In this document: positions 24,386 to 33,609 of the stretch, piece after piece | Numbering within the stretch: position 1 is the first letter of the stretch | Layout: the number at the start of each line of letters is the position of its first letter | Assembly: GCA_004557455.1 (NCBI GenBank) | Contig: SFDX01000007.1 | Location: 41,630-105,629, forward strand | Source of the DNA: Akkermansia muciniphila | Lineage (GTDB): Bacteria; Verrucomicrobiota; Verrucomicrobiia; Verrucomicrobiales; Akkermansiaceae | Length of the DNA stretch: 64,000 bases | Direction: 5' to 3' | Position numbers and translations under genes: made by a program | Notes under the pieces: model-generated | Database searches by the model: none | Seen by the model: only the letters and a program-made list of their open reading frames with translations | What the model was told of the DNA's origin: nothing

Positions 24386-25210
24386 ATGGAACTACGCCCG
24401 GAATACATGGAACCCCGCCGCCCCGGTATGGCGGAGAGCGTGTGGCAGGATATTTACGCCGCTGCCCAACAGGCCGTGGAGCAGGAGCCGAAGATGGACG
24501 GGTTGTTGGATGATGTGGTGCTCAGCCGCCATTCGCTCACCAATGCCGTGGCGGTGCGCCTGGCGCGCAAGCTCTCCCGCCGGGATATGGGGCGGGATGA
24601 CCTGGAGCCGCTCTTCCGCACCATCCTGCGCAGTAACCCGGGCGTGGTGGAGTGCATGGCGGCGGATCTGCAGGCCATTGTGGAGCGCGATGCCGCCTGC
24701 CACAGCGCGCTGGAGCCGCTGCTTTTCTTCAAGGGTTTTCACGCTCTGGCCACCTACCGCATTGCCCATGTGCTCTGGCAGCAGGGGCGGCATCTGCTGG
24801 CGCTGTATTTCCAGAGCGCGGGCAGTGAGGTGTTCAGTATCGATATTCACCCCGCCGCGCGCATCGGTTGCGGCATTTTGCTGGACCACGGGGCGGGTTT
24901 TGTGGTGGGTGAGACGGCGATTGTGGAGAACGATGTCTCTCTCTTCCATGAGGTGACGCTGGGCGGTACGGGTAAGGAGAAGGGAGGCGCGCGCCACCCC
25001 ATTGTCCGCAGCGGGGTTCTCATCGGCGCGGGGGCCAAGGTGCTCGGGCGGGTGGAAATAGGCGAGTGCGCTCGTGTGGCGGCTTCCTCGGTGGTGTTGG
25101 CGGATGTGCCGCCGCATACCACGGTGGCGGGTGTGCCGGCGGTGCCGGTGGGCTGCACGGGGATGTGCCGTCCTGCTGTGGAGATGACCCAGTGCTTGGA
25201 TGAATCATGA
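24386..25210 (+). CDS. cysE: Serine O-acetyltransferase
   Basis: CysE makes O-acetylserine from serine and acetyl-CoA, the first step of cysteine synthesis. The 274-residue protein has the N-terminal helical SATase domain (WQDIYAAAQQAV, then DLQAIVERDAACHSALEPLLFFKGFHALATYRIAHVLW). The left-handed beta-helix follows (DIHPAARIGCGILLDHG, VVGETAIVENDVSLFHEVTLGG) and ends VPPHTTVAGVPA. The C-terminal tail lacks the terminal Ile seen in enzymes that bind CysK, ending DES. It starts 4 bp after the polyprenyl synthase stop and overlaps the next gene by 4 bp, so it is part of a four-gene operon. Confidence 0.94.
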   Translation: MELRPEYMEPRRPGMAESVWQDIYAAAQQAVEQEPKMDGLLDDVVLSRHSLTNAVAVRLARKLSRRDMGRDDLEPLFRTILRSNPGVVECMAADLQAIVERDAACHSALEPLLFFKGFHALATYRIAHVLWQQGRHLLALYFQSAGSEVFSIDIHPAARIGCGILLDHGAGFVVGETAIVENDVSLFHEVTLGGTGKEKGGARHPIVRSGVLIGAGAKVLGRVEIGECARVAASSVVLADVPPHTTVAGVPAVPVGCTGMCRPAVEMTQCLDES

Positions 25211-26787
25211 TAACCGAGGTGGACATACACATGCCGCTGCCCCGTGCTCTGCGGGAGGATGCTCAGCGTAAGGAGGTGGCGAATGCCTTGCAGATATCGC
25301 CTGCGCGCGTGCAGGGGATGCGTCTGCTGAAGGAGAGTATTGATGCGCGGCGGCGTCCCATCTGCAAGCAGCTGCGCCTGCTGGTGGCGGTGGATGAGCC
25401 GCTGCCGCCGCAGGAGCTGCCCGTGCGGCATTATGCGCCGGTGGGGGAGGGGGCGCGTCGGGTCATCATCGTGGGCAGTGGGCCCGGCGGTTTGTTCGCG
25501 GCACTGCGTTGCCTGGAGCTGGGGATGCGTCCCATCGTGCTGGAGCGCGGTAAGGATGTCTCGGCGCGGCGTTTTGACCTGCAGCCCGTTAACTGCCGCG
25601 GTTTTGTGGTGGAGGATTCGAACTATTGCTTCGGGGAGGGCGGGGCCGGTACTTTCTCGGACGGTAAGCTGTACACGCGCGCTACCAAGCGCGGGCCCGT
25701 GGCGGAGGTGTATGAGACTTTCGTGGCACATGGGGCGGATCCTGCCATCCTGACGGATGCGCACCCGCATGTTGGTTCTAACAAGCTGCCGAATATCATC
25801 AAGGCCATACGCACGAGTATCATCAACGCGGGGGGCGAGGTGCATTTCCGCTCGCGGGTGGTGGCGCTGCTGACGGAGCGGGGCGGCACGCGGGCTTGCG
25901 GGGTGCGGACGGCAGACGGTACGGAGTACACGGGCTGCGCGGTGATTCTGGCGACGGGGCACAGCGCGCGTGATGTCTACCGCATGCTGCGGGATATGGG
26001 GTTGCTGCTGGAGCGCAAGCCGTTCGCAGTGGGGGTGCGTATCGAGCACCCGCAGGCGCTCATCGATGCGGTGCAGTACCACCTGCGGGCCGGTGCTCCG
26101 CGTCCGGAGGGGCTGCCGGCGGCGCGTTATACGCTGGCGACGTCCATCGAGGGGCGGGGGGTGCATTCGTTCTGCATGTGCCCGGGTGGTTTCATTGTGC
26201 CGGCTGCTACGGAGAATGATGAGGTGGTGGTCAACGGTATGTCGCTTTCGCGCCGAAATTCGCCTTTCTCGAACTCGGGTTTCGTGGTGACGGTGGAGCC
26301 GGAGGACACGGATGCCTTCCTGCGGGAGCACGGGGCACTGTCCGGTATCGCTTACCAGAAGGCACTGGAGGTGGCGACCTCGCAGGCGGGCGGGGGCATG
26401 ATGCGGGCGCCGGCTCAGCGGGTGCAGGATTTCCTGGCCGGCCGGGTGTCCGCGAGTCTGCCTGTCACGAGCTATCACCCCGGCATCACGCCTTGGGATC
26501 TCAATGCGCTGCTGCCGCCGAGTGTGTGCACGCGCATGCGGGAGGGGCTGGTGTTCTTTGACCGCAAGCTGCGCGGCTTCGCGGGCGAGGATGCCCTGCT
26601 CATCGGCTGCGAGACGCGTACCAGCTCGCCCGTGCGCATCCCGCGCGATGCCGCTACCCTGCAGCACCCGCAGCTCGCGGGGCTCTTCCCCTGCGGCGAG
26701 GGGGCGGGCTTTGCGGGCGGTATCGTTTCCGCCGCTCTCGATGGACGCCGCTGCGCCGAGGCCGTTCAGCAAATGCCGCTGTCATGA
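25207..26787 (+). CDS. FAD-dependent oxidoreductase (COG2509-like)
   Basis: A 526-residue flavoprotein. A small N-terminal domain (about 1-75, with LKESIDARRRP) precedes the dinucleotide-binding motif VIIVGSGPGGLFAALRCLELG near residue 87, then FGEGGAGTFSDGKLYTR, VILATGHSARD, and a C-terminal FPCGEGAGFAGGIVSAALDG. This order fits the uncharacterized, widely conserved FAD-dependent dehydrogenases of COG2509; the substrate is not known. It overlaps cysE by 4 bp and is translationally coupled to a small membrane protein. Confidence 0.88.
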   Translation: MITEVDIHMPLPRALREDAQRKEVANALQISPARVQGMRLLKESIDARRRPICKQLRLLVAVDEPLPPQELPVRHYAPVGEGARRVIIVGSGPGGLFAALRCLELGMRPIVLERGKDVSARRFDLQPVNCRGFVVEDSNYCFGEGGAGTFSDGKLYTRATKRGPVAEVYETFVAHGADPAILTDAHPHVGSNKLPNIIKAIRTSIINAGGEVHFRSRVVALLTERGGTRACGVRTADGTEYTGCAVILATGHSARDVYRMLRDMGLLLERKPFAVGVRIEHPQALIDAVQYHLRAGAPRPEGLPAARYTLATSIEGRGVHSFCMCPGGFIVPAATENDEVVVNGMSLSRRNSPFSNSGFVVTVEPEDTDAFLREHGALSGIAYQKALEVATSQAGGGMMRAPAQRVQDFLAGRVSASLPVTSYHPGITPWDLNALLPPSVCTRMREGLVFFDRKLRGFAGEDALLIGCETRTSSPVRIPRDAATLQHPQLAGLFPCGEGAGFAGGIVSAALDGRRCAEAVQQMPLS

Positions 26788-27092
26788 AGAAGATTACCGA
26801 TTGGGAGCACCACGACTGCCGCCGCTGCGGTAAGGGTTTCGATTTCTCCGTCACGCTGGAGGGCAGCACCTACCCGGGCGTCTGCAAGGCCTTGGGCTTC
26901 TGCTCGCCGGAGTGCCGCGCCGCCTACTACGCCGCCAACCCTCCCGGCTTGCGGGAGCGGTGGTCCATTTTCCTCGCCTCCCTGGTCTACTGGTTCACCA
27001 AACTTGTCTTCTGGGTCCTCGTTGTCGGCCTCATCCTCGGTATCCTCTCCCGCTGGATTGACTTCCCCGCCCTCTTTGCCCCGGAAAATTGA
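26784..27092 (+). CDS. Small membrane protein with zinc-ribbon-like N-terminus
   Basis: The 102-residue protein has HDCRRCGKGFDF and later GFCSPECRAAYY, four cysteines in two CxxC/CxxxC pairs that could hold a zinc ion. A long hydrophobic segment follows (about 60-88, IFLASLVYWFTKLVFWVLVVGLILGIL). Its ATG overlaps the flavoprotein stop. I do not recognise the family. The topology suggests a cytoplasmic zinc knuckle on a membrane anchor. Confidence 0.68.
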   Translation: MKKITDWEHHDCRRCGKGFDFSVTLEGSTYPGVCKALGFCSPECRAAYYAANPPGLRERWSIFLASLVYWFTKLVFWVLVVGLILGILSRWIDFPALFAPEN

Positions 27093-27142
27093 GGCCCCGA
27101 CCGATTTTTTTGCCCCTCATCCCCGAATTCTGATTTTTTTCC

Positions 27143-27170
27143 TTGACTTAGCCGCTCATTCCGCTACAAT
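27143..27170 (+). promoter_or_regulatory. Promoter of the lipoprotein pair
   Basis: TTGACT - 16 bp - TACAAT, with a leader of about 33 bases to ATG 27210. Confidence 0.65.
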
Positions 27171-27209
27171 GTCCGCAAGTTGAGTAAGGCAAACGTCAAC
27201 TTCATTTTT

Positions 27210-27728
27210 ATGAAAAAGAAGCTCTTTTTGGTGTTGTGCTCCTGCTTCGCAGGGGCGTTGGCTCTCTCCTCCTGCGGCGGCGGTGGCGGAAGCAGCAATC
27301 GAAATCTATCTGAGTGGCTCGCTCCCTTCGTGAATGGTAATTTCTCCATCCTCTACAAGGGCGCAGGGGATAGCAATGTGGAAGTCGTGGGCAGAGGTCA
27401 GTTCACATCCGCGGAGATTCAGGAGAACCAGGTTACGGCCAATACGGTGCTCATCAATTATGCTCCCTATGGTTCTACACAGGGAAGTGAAACCGGGTAT
27501 GCAGATTATACCATTGTTTTCCAGGACAATAAACCCGCTCGTATGATGGTGCATCTCTACGGTCTCTCTGAGACAGAGGTGGACAACACGCTCCCTTTCA
27601 CCGCTCCTGATACGGTTATTTCTATGTCACCCCATGCGACCTTGGGCTTTGGTTTGGGGGCGACGGGTACTGCTCAGGATTCGGTAGGGACGAATGTGAA
27701 TTACGAGATTATCACGGCATCATACTGA
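27210..27728 (+). CDS. Lipoprotein of unknown function
   Basis: A 172-residue protein with the signal MKKKLFLVLCSCFAGALALSSC (lipobox LSSC) and a glycine linker (GGGGGSS). The mature part has beta-rich segments (ADYTIVFQDNKPARMMVHLYG). Codon use is less GC-rich than in the flanking housekeeping genes. The next gene is also a lipoprotein and starts 12 bases downstream; both begin with a Cys-Gly-rich mature end but show no clear homology. No family recognised. Confidence 0.62.
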   Translation: MKKKLFLVLCSCFAGALALSSCGGGGGSSNRNLSEWLAPFVNGNFSILYKGAGDSNVEVVGRGQFTSAEIQENQVTANTVLINYAPYGSTQGSETGYADYTIVFQDNKPARMMVHLYGLSETEVDNTLPFTAPDTVISMSPHATLGFGLGATGTAQDSVGTNVNYEIITASY

Positions 27729-27740
27729 TTTCCTTGGCTC

Positions 27741-28292
27741 ATGAGAAAGGTTGCTGTTTTCCTTCTGTCGGGTTTGTGCGGGCTGTTTCTGCTTGGGTGT
27801 GGCGGTGGTAGCACCGTAGCCGAAGGTTACCCTAAAAGTTCCTCGACTCCCTTGGTTACAGAGCGGACAGCGAGTATTGAGTTGCATGGCAACGTGATCG
27901 GAGCGGACGAAGCTCGGCATGATGTGATCTTATGTTTCAAGAATCCGGGTACGGACTCGATCTCGTGTGAATTGACCGTCGACGGAGGAACGGTATATCA
28001 GGTTAAGATTGATGAGTTTGAGGAGGTTTCCCCGCATAGTTTCCTCATTTATGGATGGTCGGATACTAATGTAAAGTATAAGGACTTTCTGAATCCTGAT
28101 GAGGAGATTGAGGGACTCTTCCGATTTAATGCCACCTCCGGTCTGCAGAATTTTGTGTATACGGGAGATCCTGCCAAGGGCGAGGTTAATTTAAATCCGA
28201 AGATTAATCAGCTGTATTATCTTGTTAATGATAACGGGCGGAATTACGTAAGCTTTGAGAAACTGAAAGTCACAGAAGGTGCTGCCCCCTGA
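27741..28292 (+). CDS. Lipoprotein of unknown function
   Basis: A 183-residue protein with the lipoprotein signal MRKVAVFLLSGLCGLFLLGC and a Gly-rich start (GGGS). The body looks like one beta-sandwich (SISCELTVDGGTVYQVKIDEF, NQLYYLVNDNGRNYVSF). It is cotranscribed with the preceding lipoprotein and followed by a terminator. AT-richer than most of the window, which may mean recent acquisition or loose selection on a surface protein. Confidence 0.62.
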   Translation: MRKVAVFLLSGLCGLFLLGCGGGSTVAEGYPKSSSTPLVTERTASIELHGNVIGADEARHDVILCFKNPGTDSISCELTVDGGTVYQVKIDEFEEVSPHSFLIYGWSDTNVKYKDFLNPDEEIEGLFRFNATSGLQNFVYTGDPAKGEVNLNPKINQLYYLVNDNGRNYVSFEKLKVTEGAAP

Positions 28293-28316
28293 CATTTTTG
28301 ATAATTTGCAGAATCA

Positions 28317-28350
28317 GGTCGGTCGTTGGTCATCAGCGATCGGCCTTTCT
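28317..28350 (+). terminator. Probable terminator of the lipoprotein pair
   Basis: Nine-bp stem with two G-T pairs (GGTCGGTCG / CGATCGGCC), an 11-base loop and TTTCT. Confidence 0.6.
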
Positions 28351-28463
28351 GTTGTTACGCAATCTGAGAAGATCACCTCCGGCAAGAGAGAAAAGACCTC
28401 CATCACCCAGGACCTATCACCCCCGCGGCACACTTCCCGCCCCGAGACACGCATACCGCCGCC

Positions 28464-28540
28464 CTTCCCGAAATCCCTTTCATTCCGCAGTCCTTCATCT
28501 CTCAACTCCAACTGCCACGGTGGCGCTTTCTCCTTCTGAA
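28464..28540. repeat. Interspersed inverted-repeat element, copy 5 (one arm)
   Basis: Only a right arm is clear: CTTCCCGAAATCCCTTTCAT followed by TCCGCAGTCC, and an outer part with GCCACGGTGGCG resembling the outer right arm of copy 4. A matching left arm cannot be made out upstream. The rest of this gap holds nothing recognisable. Confidence 0.6.
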
Positions 28541-28620
28541 CGCACTGTGCTGAGTACGTTGACGGCAGGAAGAATTACTACTTGACACCATGGGATGCTA
28601 CAATAGGGAGCGGACAGAAC

Positions 28621-29305
28621 ATGCAGTACACATACTCCAGCTTCCGGGTCAACGCACTTGAACTCACGAATTTTCGCATGTTCGAGACCTTGGATATTAC
28701 CTTCGATGAATCCATCACAGCATTGACGGCGCCGAACGGAGGGGGCAAATCTGCGGTCATGCAGGCCCTGGCGGTGGCATGTTCGCATTTCATCAGCAGC
28801 ATCAGCGCCTACCCCGGGGTCGGGACGGGTATCGATGAGGATGACCACCGACTCATCCGGCAGTTGGGGGGCGGCATGGCACCCGCACCGGGAGATGCGG
28901 TGATCAAGTGCAGCGGCGAGGTCTGTAATCGGGCAATCGAATGGAGCCGCGAGCGGACATTCAAGACGAATGCCAAAACGCGCATATCGAATGCTGTGGG
29001 GCTGCAACGAGCGGCGCTTGAAGATTCGCATCCTGACCGAGGATGAGGAGGGCCGGTGTCTCGCCTTTTCGCCACCCGACAGCCCTTATGCCCGCTCGTC
29101 TGCCGAGGCCTTGGGGCTTATCTTCGATGTAAACCCCGTCCCTGAGGTTTCTGAAACCGACGAGATACGGCGGCTGCAACAGCTGTATCGCAATGGAAAG
29201 ACGGCAGAGGCAGATGCGCTGAGGCGGGAGCTTGAAGACAAAGGCATCGAGTTCACCGAATCAGATGTCCAAAAGTTCTCGCCTCCGGGTGGTACAGCGG
29301 AGTGA
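28621..29305 (+). pseudogene. Broken AAA (RecF/SMC-like) ATPase gene
   Basis: Frame 1 from ATG 28621 gives the N-terminus of an AAA ATPase: RVNALELTNFRMFETLDITF and Walker A LTAPNGGGKSAVMQAL. It then ends at 29046 in a tail unlike the family. Frame 2, open from about 28970 to 29305, gives a C-terminal piece (SETDEIRRLQQLYRNGKTAEADALRRELEDKG) typical of the end of longer ATPases of this group. The whole middle, with Walker B and the signature motif, is missing. This suggests an internal deletion plus a frameshift in a gene once about 450 or more codons long. Relatives include Septu PtuA-like ATPases, so it could be a dead defence gene. Confidence 0.65.
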
Positions 29306-29330
29306 AGTCTCTCATCGTCCGAGGGTATGC

Positions 29331-29360
29331 AAAAGCGCGGCCCCGGGGAGGGACCGCGCT
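29331..29360 (-). terminator. Terminator of the groES-groEL transcript
   Basis: On the minus strand, AGCGCGGTCCC / GGGGCCGCGCT form a strong stem followed by TTTT. Confidence 0.85.
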
Positions 29361-29383
29361 GAAAGTTGAGGTGTGTGCGGGGC

Positions 29384-31036
<1,653 letters not shown>

Positions 31037-31079
31037 AATATGTCTGTTTATTTTAAGATGTTGGATGTTGCGGGTGGGA

Positions 31080-31364
31080 TCAGTCGATCACGGCCAGGAT
31101 GTCGTTCTCGCTGAGGATGACGTAGGTGGTGCCGTTGTAGGTCACCTCCGTGCCGCCGTACTTGGTGATGAGCACCTTGTCATTGACAGCCACGTTGAAG
31201 ACGATCTTGTTGCCGTCCTTGTCCGTGCCGCCGGTGCCGAGGGCACGCACGATGGCCTCCTGGGGTTTCTCCTTAGCGGTGTCCGGCAGGAACAGGCCGC
31301 CGGCTGTTTTGGTTTCTGCTTCGACTCGCTCTACGAGCACACGTTGTCCGATGGGTTTGATCAT
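31080..31364 (-). CDS. groES: Co-chaperonin GroES
   Basis: The 94-residue cap of the GroEL chamber. It starts MIKPIGQRVLVERVEAETKTAGG; the mobile loop (ETKTAGGLFLPDTAKEKP) and the VLITKYGGTEV and YVILSENDILAVID blocks are intact. No CIRCE or HAIR operator and no separate strong promoter can be seen in the 76 bp between dnaK and groES, so it may be read from the dnaK promoter. Confidence 0.98.
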   Translation of the reverse strand: MIKPIGQRVLVERVEAETKTAGGLFLPDTAKEKPQEAIVRALGTGGTDKDGNKIVFNVAVNDKVLITKYGGTEVTYNGTTYVILSENDILAVID

Positions 31365-31403
31365 GGTATTGTCTGTTTTTGGTTAAAAAAGTTTCGGGAA
31401 GAT

Positions 31404-31432
31404 CCCCCCGGGCGGGTTGACACCCGGGGGGG
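31404..31432 (-). terminator. Hairpin between dnaK and groES
   Basis: CCCCCCGGG / CCCGGGGGG around a 10-base loop, without a clean T-run directly after it. It may be a partial terminator or an RNA-stability stem that tunes groES-groEL relative to dnaK. Confidence 0.55.
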
Positions 31433-31440
31433 GTAGGGGG

Positions 31441-33354
31441 TTACTTGTCGTCATCCACCACCTCGGCATCCACCACCTTACCCTTGGCCTGGCGGGGGCC
31501 GGAGGAAGAGGCATCTGCCTCACCGGCGTAGGACTGTTGGGCACCGGCGGCCTGCTCGGCAGCCTTGCTGAGCTCGCCCAGCATGTGCTCCAGCTCGGTA
31601 GTGAGCGTCTTGCACTCAGCGGCATTGCGCGCCTCGGCAGCGGCCTTGAGGGCCTTCACCTTCTCCTCGATGGGCTCGGTGATCTGCTTGGGTGCCTTGT
31701 CGCCCATCTCCTTGATCTGGCGCTCCACGTTGTGAGCGAGGGAATCCGCCTTGTTGATGGTCTCGATCTCCTCGGCCTTGCGGCGGTCCTCCTCGGCGTG
31801 CGCCTCGGCGTCCTTCTTGGCGCGCTCGATTTCCTCCTTGGAGAGGCCGGAAGAGCCCTGGATGGAGATGTTCTGCTCCTTGCCGCTCTTCTTGTCCTTG
31901 GCCGTCACCTTGAGGATACCGTTGGCATCGATGTCGAAGGTCACCTCAATCTGCGGCACGCCGCGCGGAGCGGGCTCGATGCCGTCCAGCTTGAAGTTGC
32001 CGAGCAGCTTGTTGTCGTTGAACATCTTGCGCTCGCCCTGGCAGATGCGGATGTCCACGGCCGGCTGGTTATCCGCAGCGGTGGAGAAGGTCTGGCTCTT
32101 GCGCACCGGGATGGTCGTGTTGCGGTCGATCATCGGGGTAGCGATGCTGCCCATGGTCTCGATGGAGAGGGTGAGCGGCGTCACGTCCAGCAGGAGCACA
32201 TCGTTCACATCACCCATGAGCACACCGCCCTGAATGGCAGCGCCCACGGCCACCACCTCATCCGGGTTCACACCCTTGTGCGGCTCCTTGCCGGCGAGGC
32301 GCTTGGCCATCTCCTGCACGGCGGGCATACGGGTCATGCCGCCCACGAGCACCAGCTCATTGATATCGCTGGTGGAGAGACCGGCTGCGGAGATGCAGCT
32401 CTTCACCGGGCCGGCGGTCCGCTCCAGCAGGTTCTCCGTCAGCTGCTCCAGCTTGCTGCGGGTCAGCGTCATCTGGATGTGCTTCGGGCCGGTGGCGTCC
32501 ATCGTGATGAAAGGCAGGGAGATGTCGTAGCTCTGGGTGGAGGAGAGGGCGATCTTGGCCTTCTCCGCCTCCTCCTTGATGCGCTGCAGGGCATCCGTCT
32601 GCTTGGAGATGTCCATGCCCTCGCGGGACTTGAACTCCGCCAGGATGTAGTTGATGATGGCGTTGTCCCAGTCATCACCGCCCAAATGCGTATCACCGTC
32701 GGAGGCCTTCACCTCGAACACACCGTCGCCGATCTCCAGCACGGAAATATCGAAGGTACCGCCGCCGAGGTCGTACACGGCGATCTGCTCGTTGCTCTTC
32801 TTGTCCAAGCCGTAAGCCAGGGCCGCAGCCGTCGGCTCGTTGATGATACGGCGCACCTTGAGGCCCGCGATCTCGCCGGCAGCCTTGGTGGCGTTACGCT
32901 GGGCATCGTTGAAGTAAGCCGGCACGGTGATGACGGCCTCCGTGATGGTCTCGCCCAGCTTGGCCTCGGCGTCAGCCTTCAGCTTGGCCAGCACCATGGC
33001 GCTGATCTCCTGCGGGGAGTAGACCTTCGTCTCGCCGCCCACCTCTACCTGAATGTGGGCATCGCCGTTGGCCGCCGCCACAATCGTGTACGGCACCTTC
33101 TTGTCCTCCTCCGTCAGCTCGCTGTACTTGCGGCCGATGAGACGCTTGGCAGAGAAAACGGTGTTGCGCGGGTTGGTGACCGCCTGGCGCTTGGCCGCTT
33201 GGCCGACGATGCGCTCGCCGTTCTTGGTGAAAGCCACGATGGACGGGGTGGTGCGGGCGCCCTCGCTGTTCTCCAGCACGGTGGCCTGGCCGCCTTCCAT
33301 CACAGCCATGCAGGAATTGGTCGTTCCTAAGTCGATTCCGAGAATTTTGCTCAT
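31441..33354 (-). CDS. dnaK: Chaperone DnaK (Hsp70)
   Basis: DnaK binds exposed hydrophobic segments of proteins in an ATP-driven cycle. The 637-residue protein starts MSKILGIDLGTTNSCMAVME and has the ATPase phosphate motifs (VPAYFNDAQRNATK, NEPTAAALAYG, YDLGGGTFDIS, LVGGMTRMP). The substrate domain follows (LLLDVTPLTLSIETMG). The helical lid ends in GKVVDAEVVDDDK. ATG 33354 is preceded by GAAAGGAAAC; the open frame upstream to 33495 adds unconserved residues and overlaps the sigma-54 promoter. dnaJ and grpE are not adjacent. Confidence 0.98.
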   Translation of the reverse strand: MSKILGIDLGTTNSCMAVMEGGQATVLENSEGARTTPSIVAFTKNGERIVGQAAKRQAVTNPRNTVFSAKRLIGRKYSELTEEDKKVPYTIVAAANGDAHIQVEVGGETKVYSPQEISAMVLAKLKADAEAKLGETITEAVITVPAYFNDAQRNATKAAGEIAGLKVRRIINEPTAAALAYGLDKKSNEQIAVYDLGGGTFDISVLEIGDGVFEVKASDGDTHLGGDDWDNAIINYILAEFKSREGMDISKQTDALQRIKEEAEKAKIALSSTQSYDISLPFITMDATGPKHIQMTLTRSKLEQLTENLLERTAGPVKSCISAAGLSTSDINELVLVGGMTRMPAVQEMAKRLAGKEPHKGVNPDEVVAVGAAIQGGVLMGDVNDVLLLDVTPLTLSIETMGSIATPMIDRNTTIPVRKSQTFSTAADNQPAVDIRICQGERKMFNDNKLLGNFKLDGIEPAPRGVPQIEVTFDIDANGILKVTAKDKKSGKEQNISIQGSSGLSKEEIERAKKDAEAHAEEDRRKAEEIETINKADSLAHNVERQIKEMGDKAPKQITEPIEEKVKALKAAAEARNAAECKTLTTELEHMLGELSKAAEQAAGAQQSYAGEADASSSGPRQAKGKVVDAEVVDDDK

Positions 33355-33419
33355 GATATGTTTCCTTTCGTTTTTTTGTAGTTTCCCTGCGTTCTTGCAG
33401 GCTTCGTTACCCCTATTCT

Positions 33420-33436
33420 TGCAAAGACCGTGCCAA
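33420..33436 (-). promoter_or_regulatory. Sigma-54 (RpoN) promoter of dnaK
   Basis: On the minus strand TTGGCACGGTCTTTGCA matches the sigma-54 consensus YTGGCACGRNNNTTGCW at every defined position, with the -24 GG and -12 GC ten bases apart. Transcription would start near 33409, about 55 bases before the dnaK ATG and its ribosome site. Sigma-54 promoters need an ATP-driven activator bound upstream; three palindromic repeats lie at a suitable distance. Confidence 0.85.
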
Positions 33437-33488
33437 CTCCGGAATGCGTGTATTTTCAAGGGTTTTCGGCTTTTGACGGCTTGTAATA

Positions 33489-33548
33489 GCGACATTTTGC
33501 CGCATCAGGGCGACAAACTGCCGCGCTTGGCATGCGACATTTTGCCGC
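33489..33548. promoter_or_regulatory. Three copies of an imperfect palindrome upstream of dnaK
   Basis: GCGACATTTTGCCGC at 33489-33503 and again at 33534-33548, and GCGACAAACTGCCGC at 33510-33524. Each is a GCGRCA - 3 bp - TGYCGC dyad with one mismatch. Starts are spaced 21 and 24 bp apart, roughly two helical turns. They lie about 65-120 bp upstream of the sigma-54 site of dnaK, the usual position for activator sites, and also just upstream of the leuB promoter. Confidence 0.8.
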
Positions 33549-33569
33549 GGTTATAGACTTTCTGAATGC

Positions 33570-33598
33570 TTGACAAACGGAGCAAAGGAGAGTATGCT
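33570..33598 (+). promoter_or_regulatory. Promoter of leuB
   Basis: TTGACA - 17 bp - TATGCT, 11 bases before ATG 33610, so the leader is about 5 bases. Confidence 0.75.
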
Positions 33599-33609
33599 GC
33601 CCCCGAACG

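Noticed and set aside
28582..28604. TTGACA followed by TACAAT before the broken ATPase gene
   Set aside because: The spacer is only 11 bp, too short for a sigma-70 promoter.
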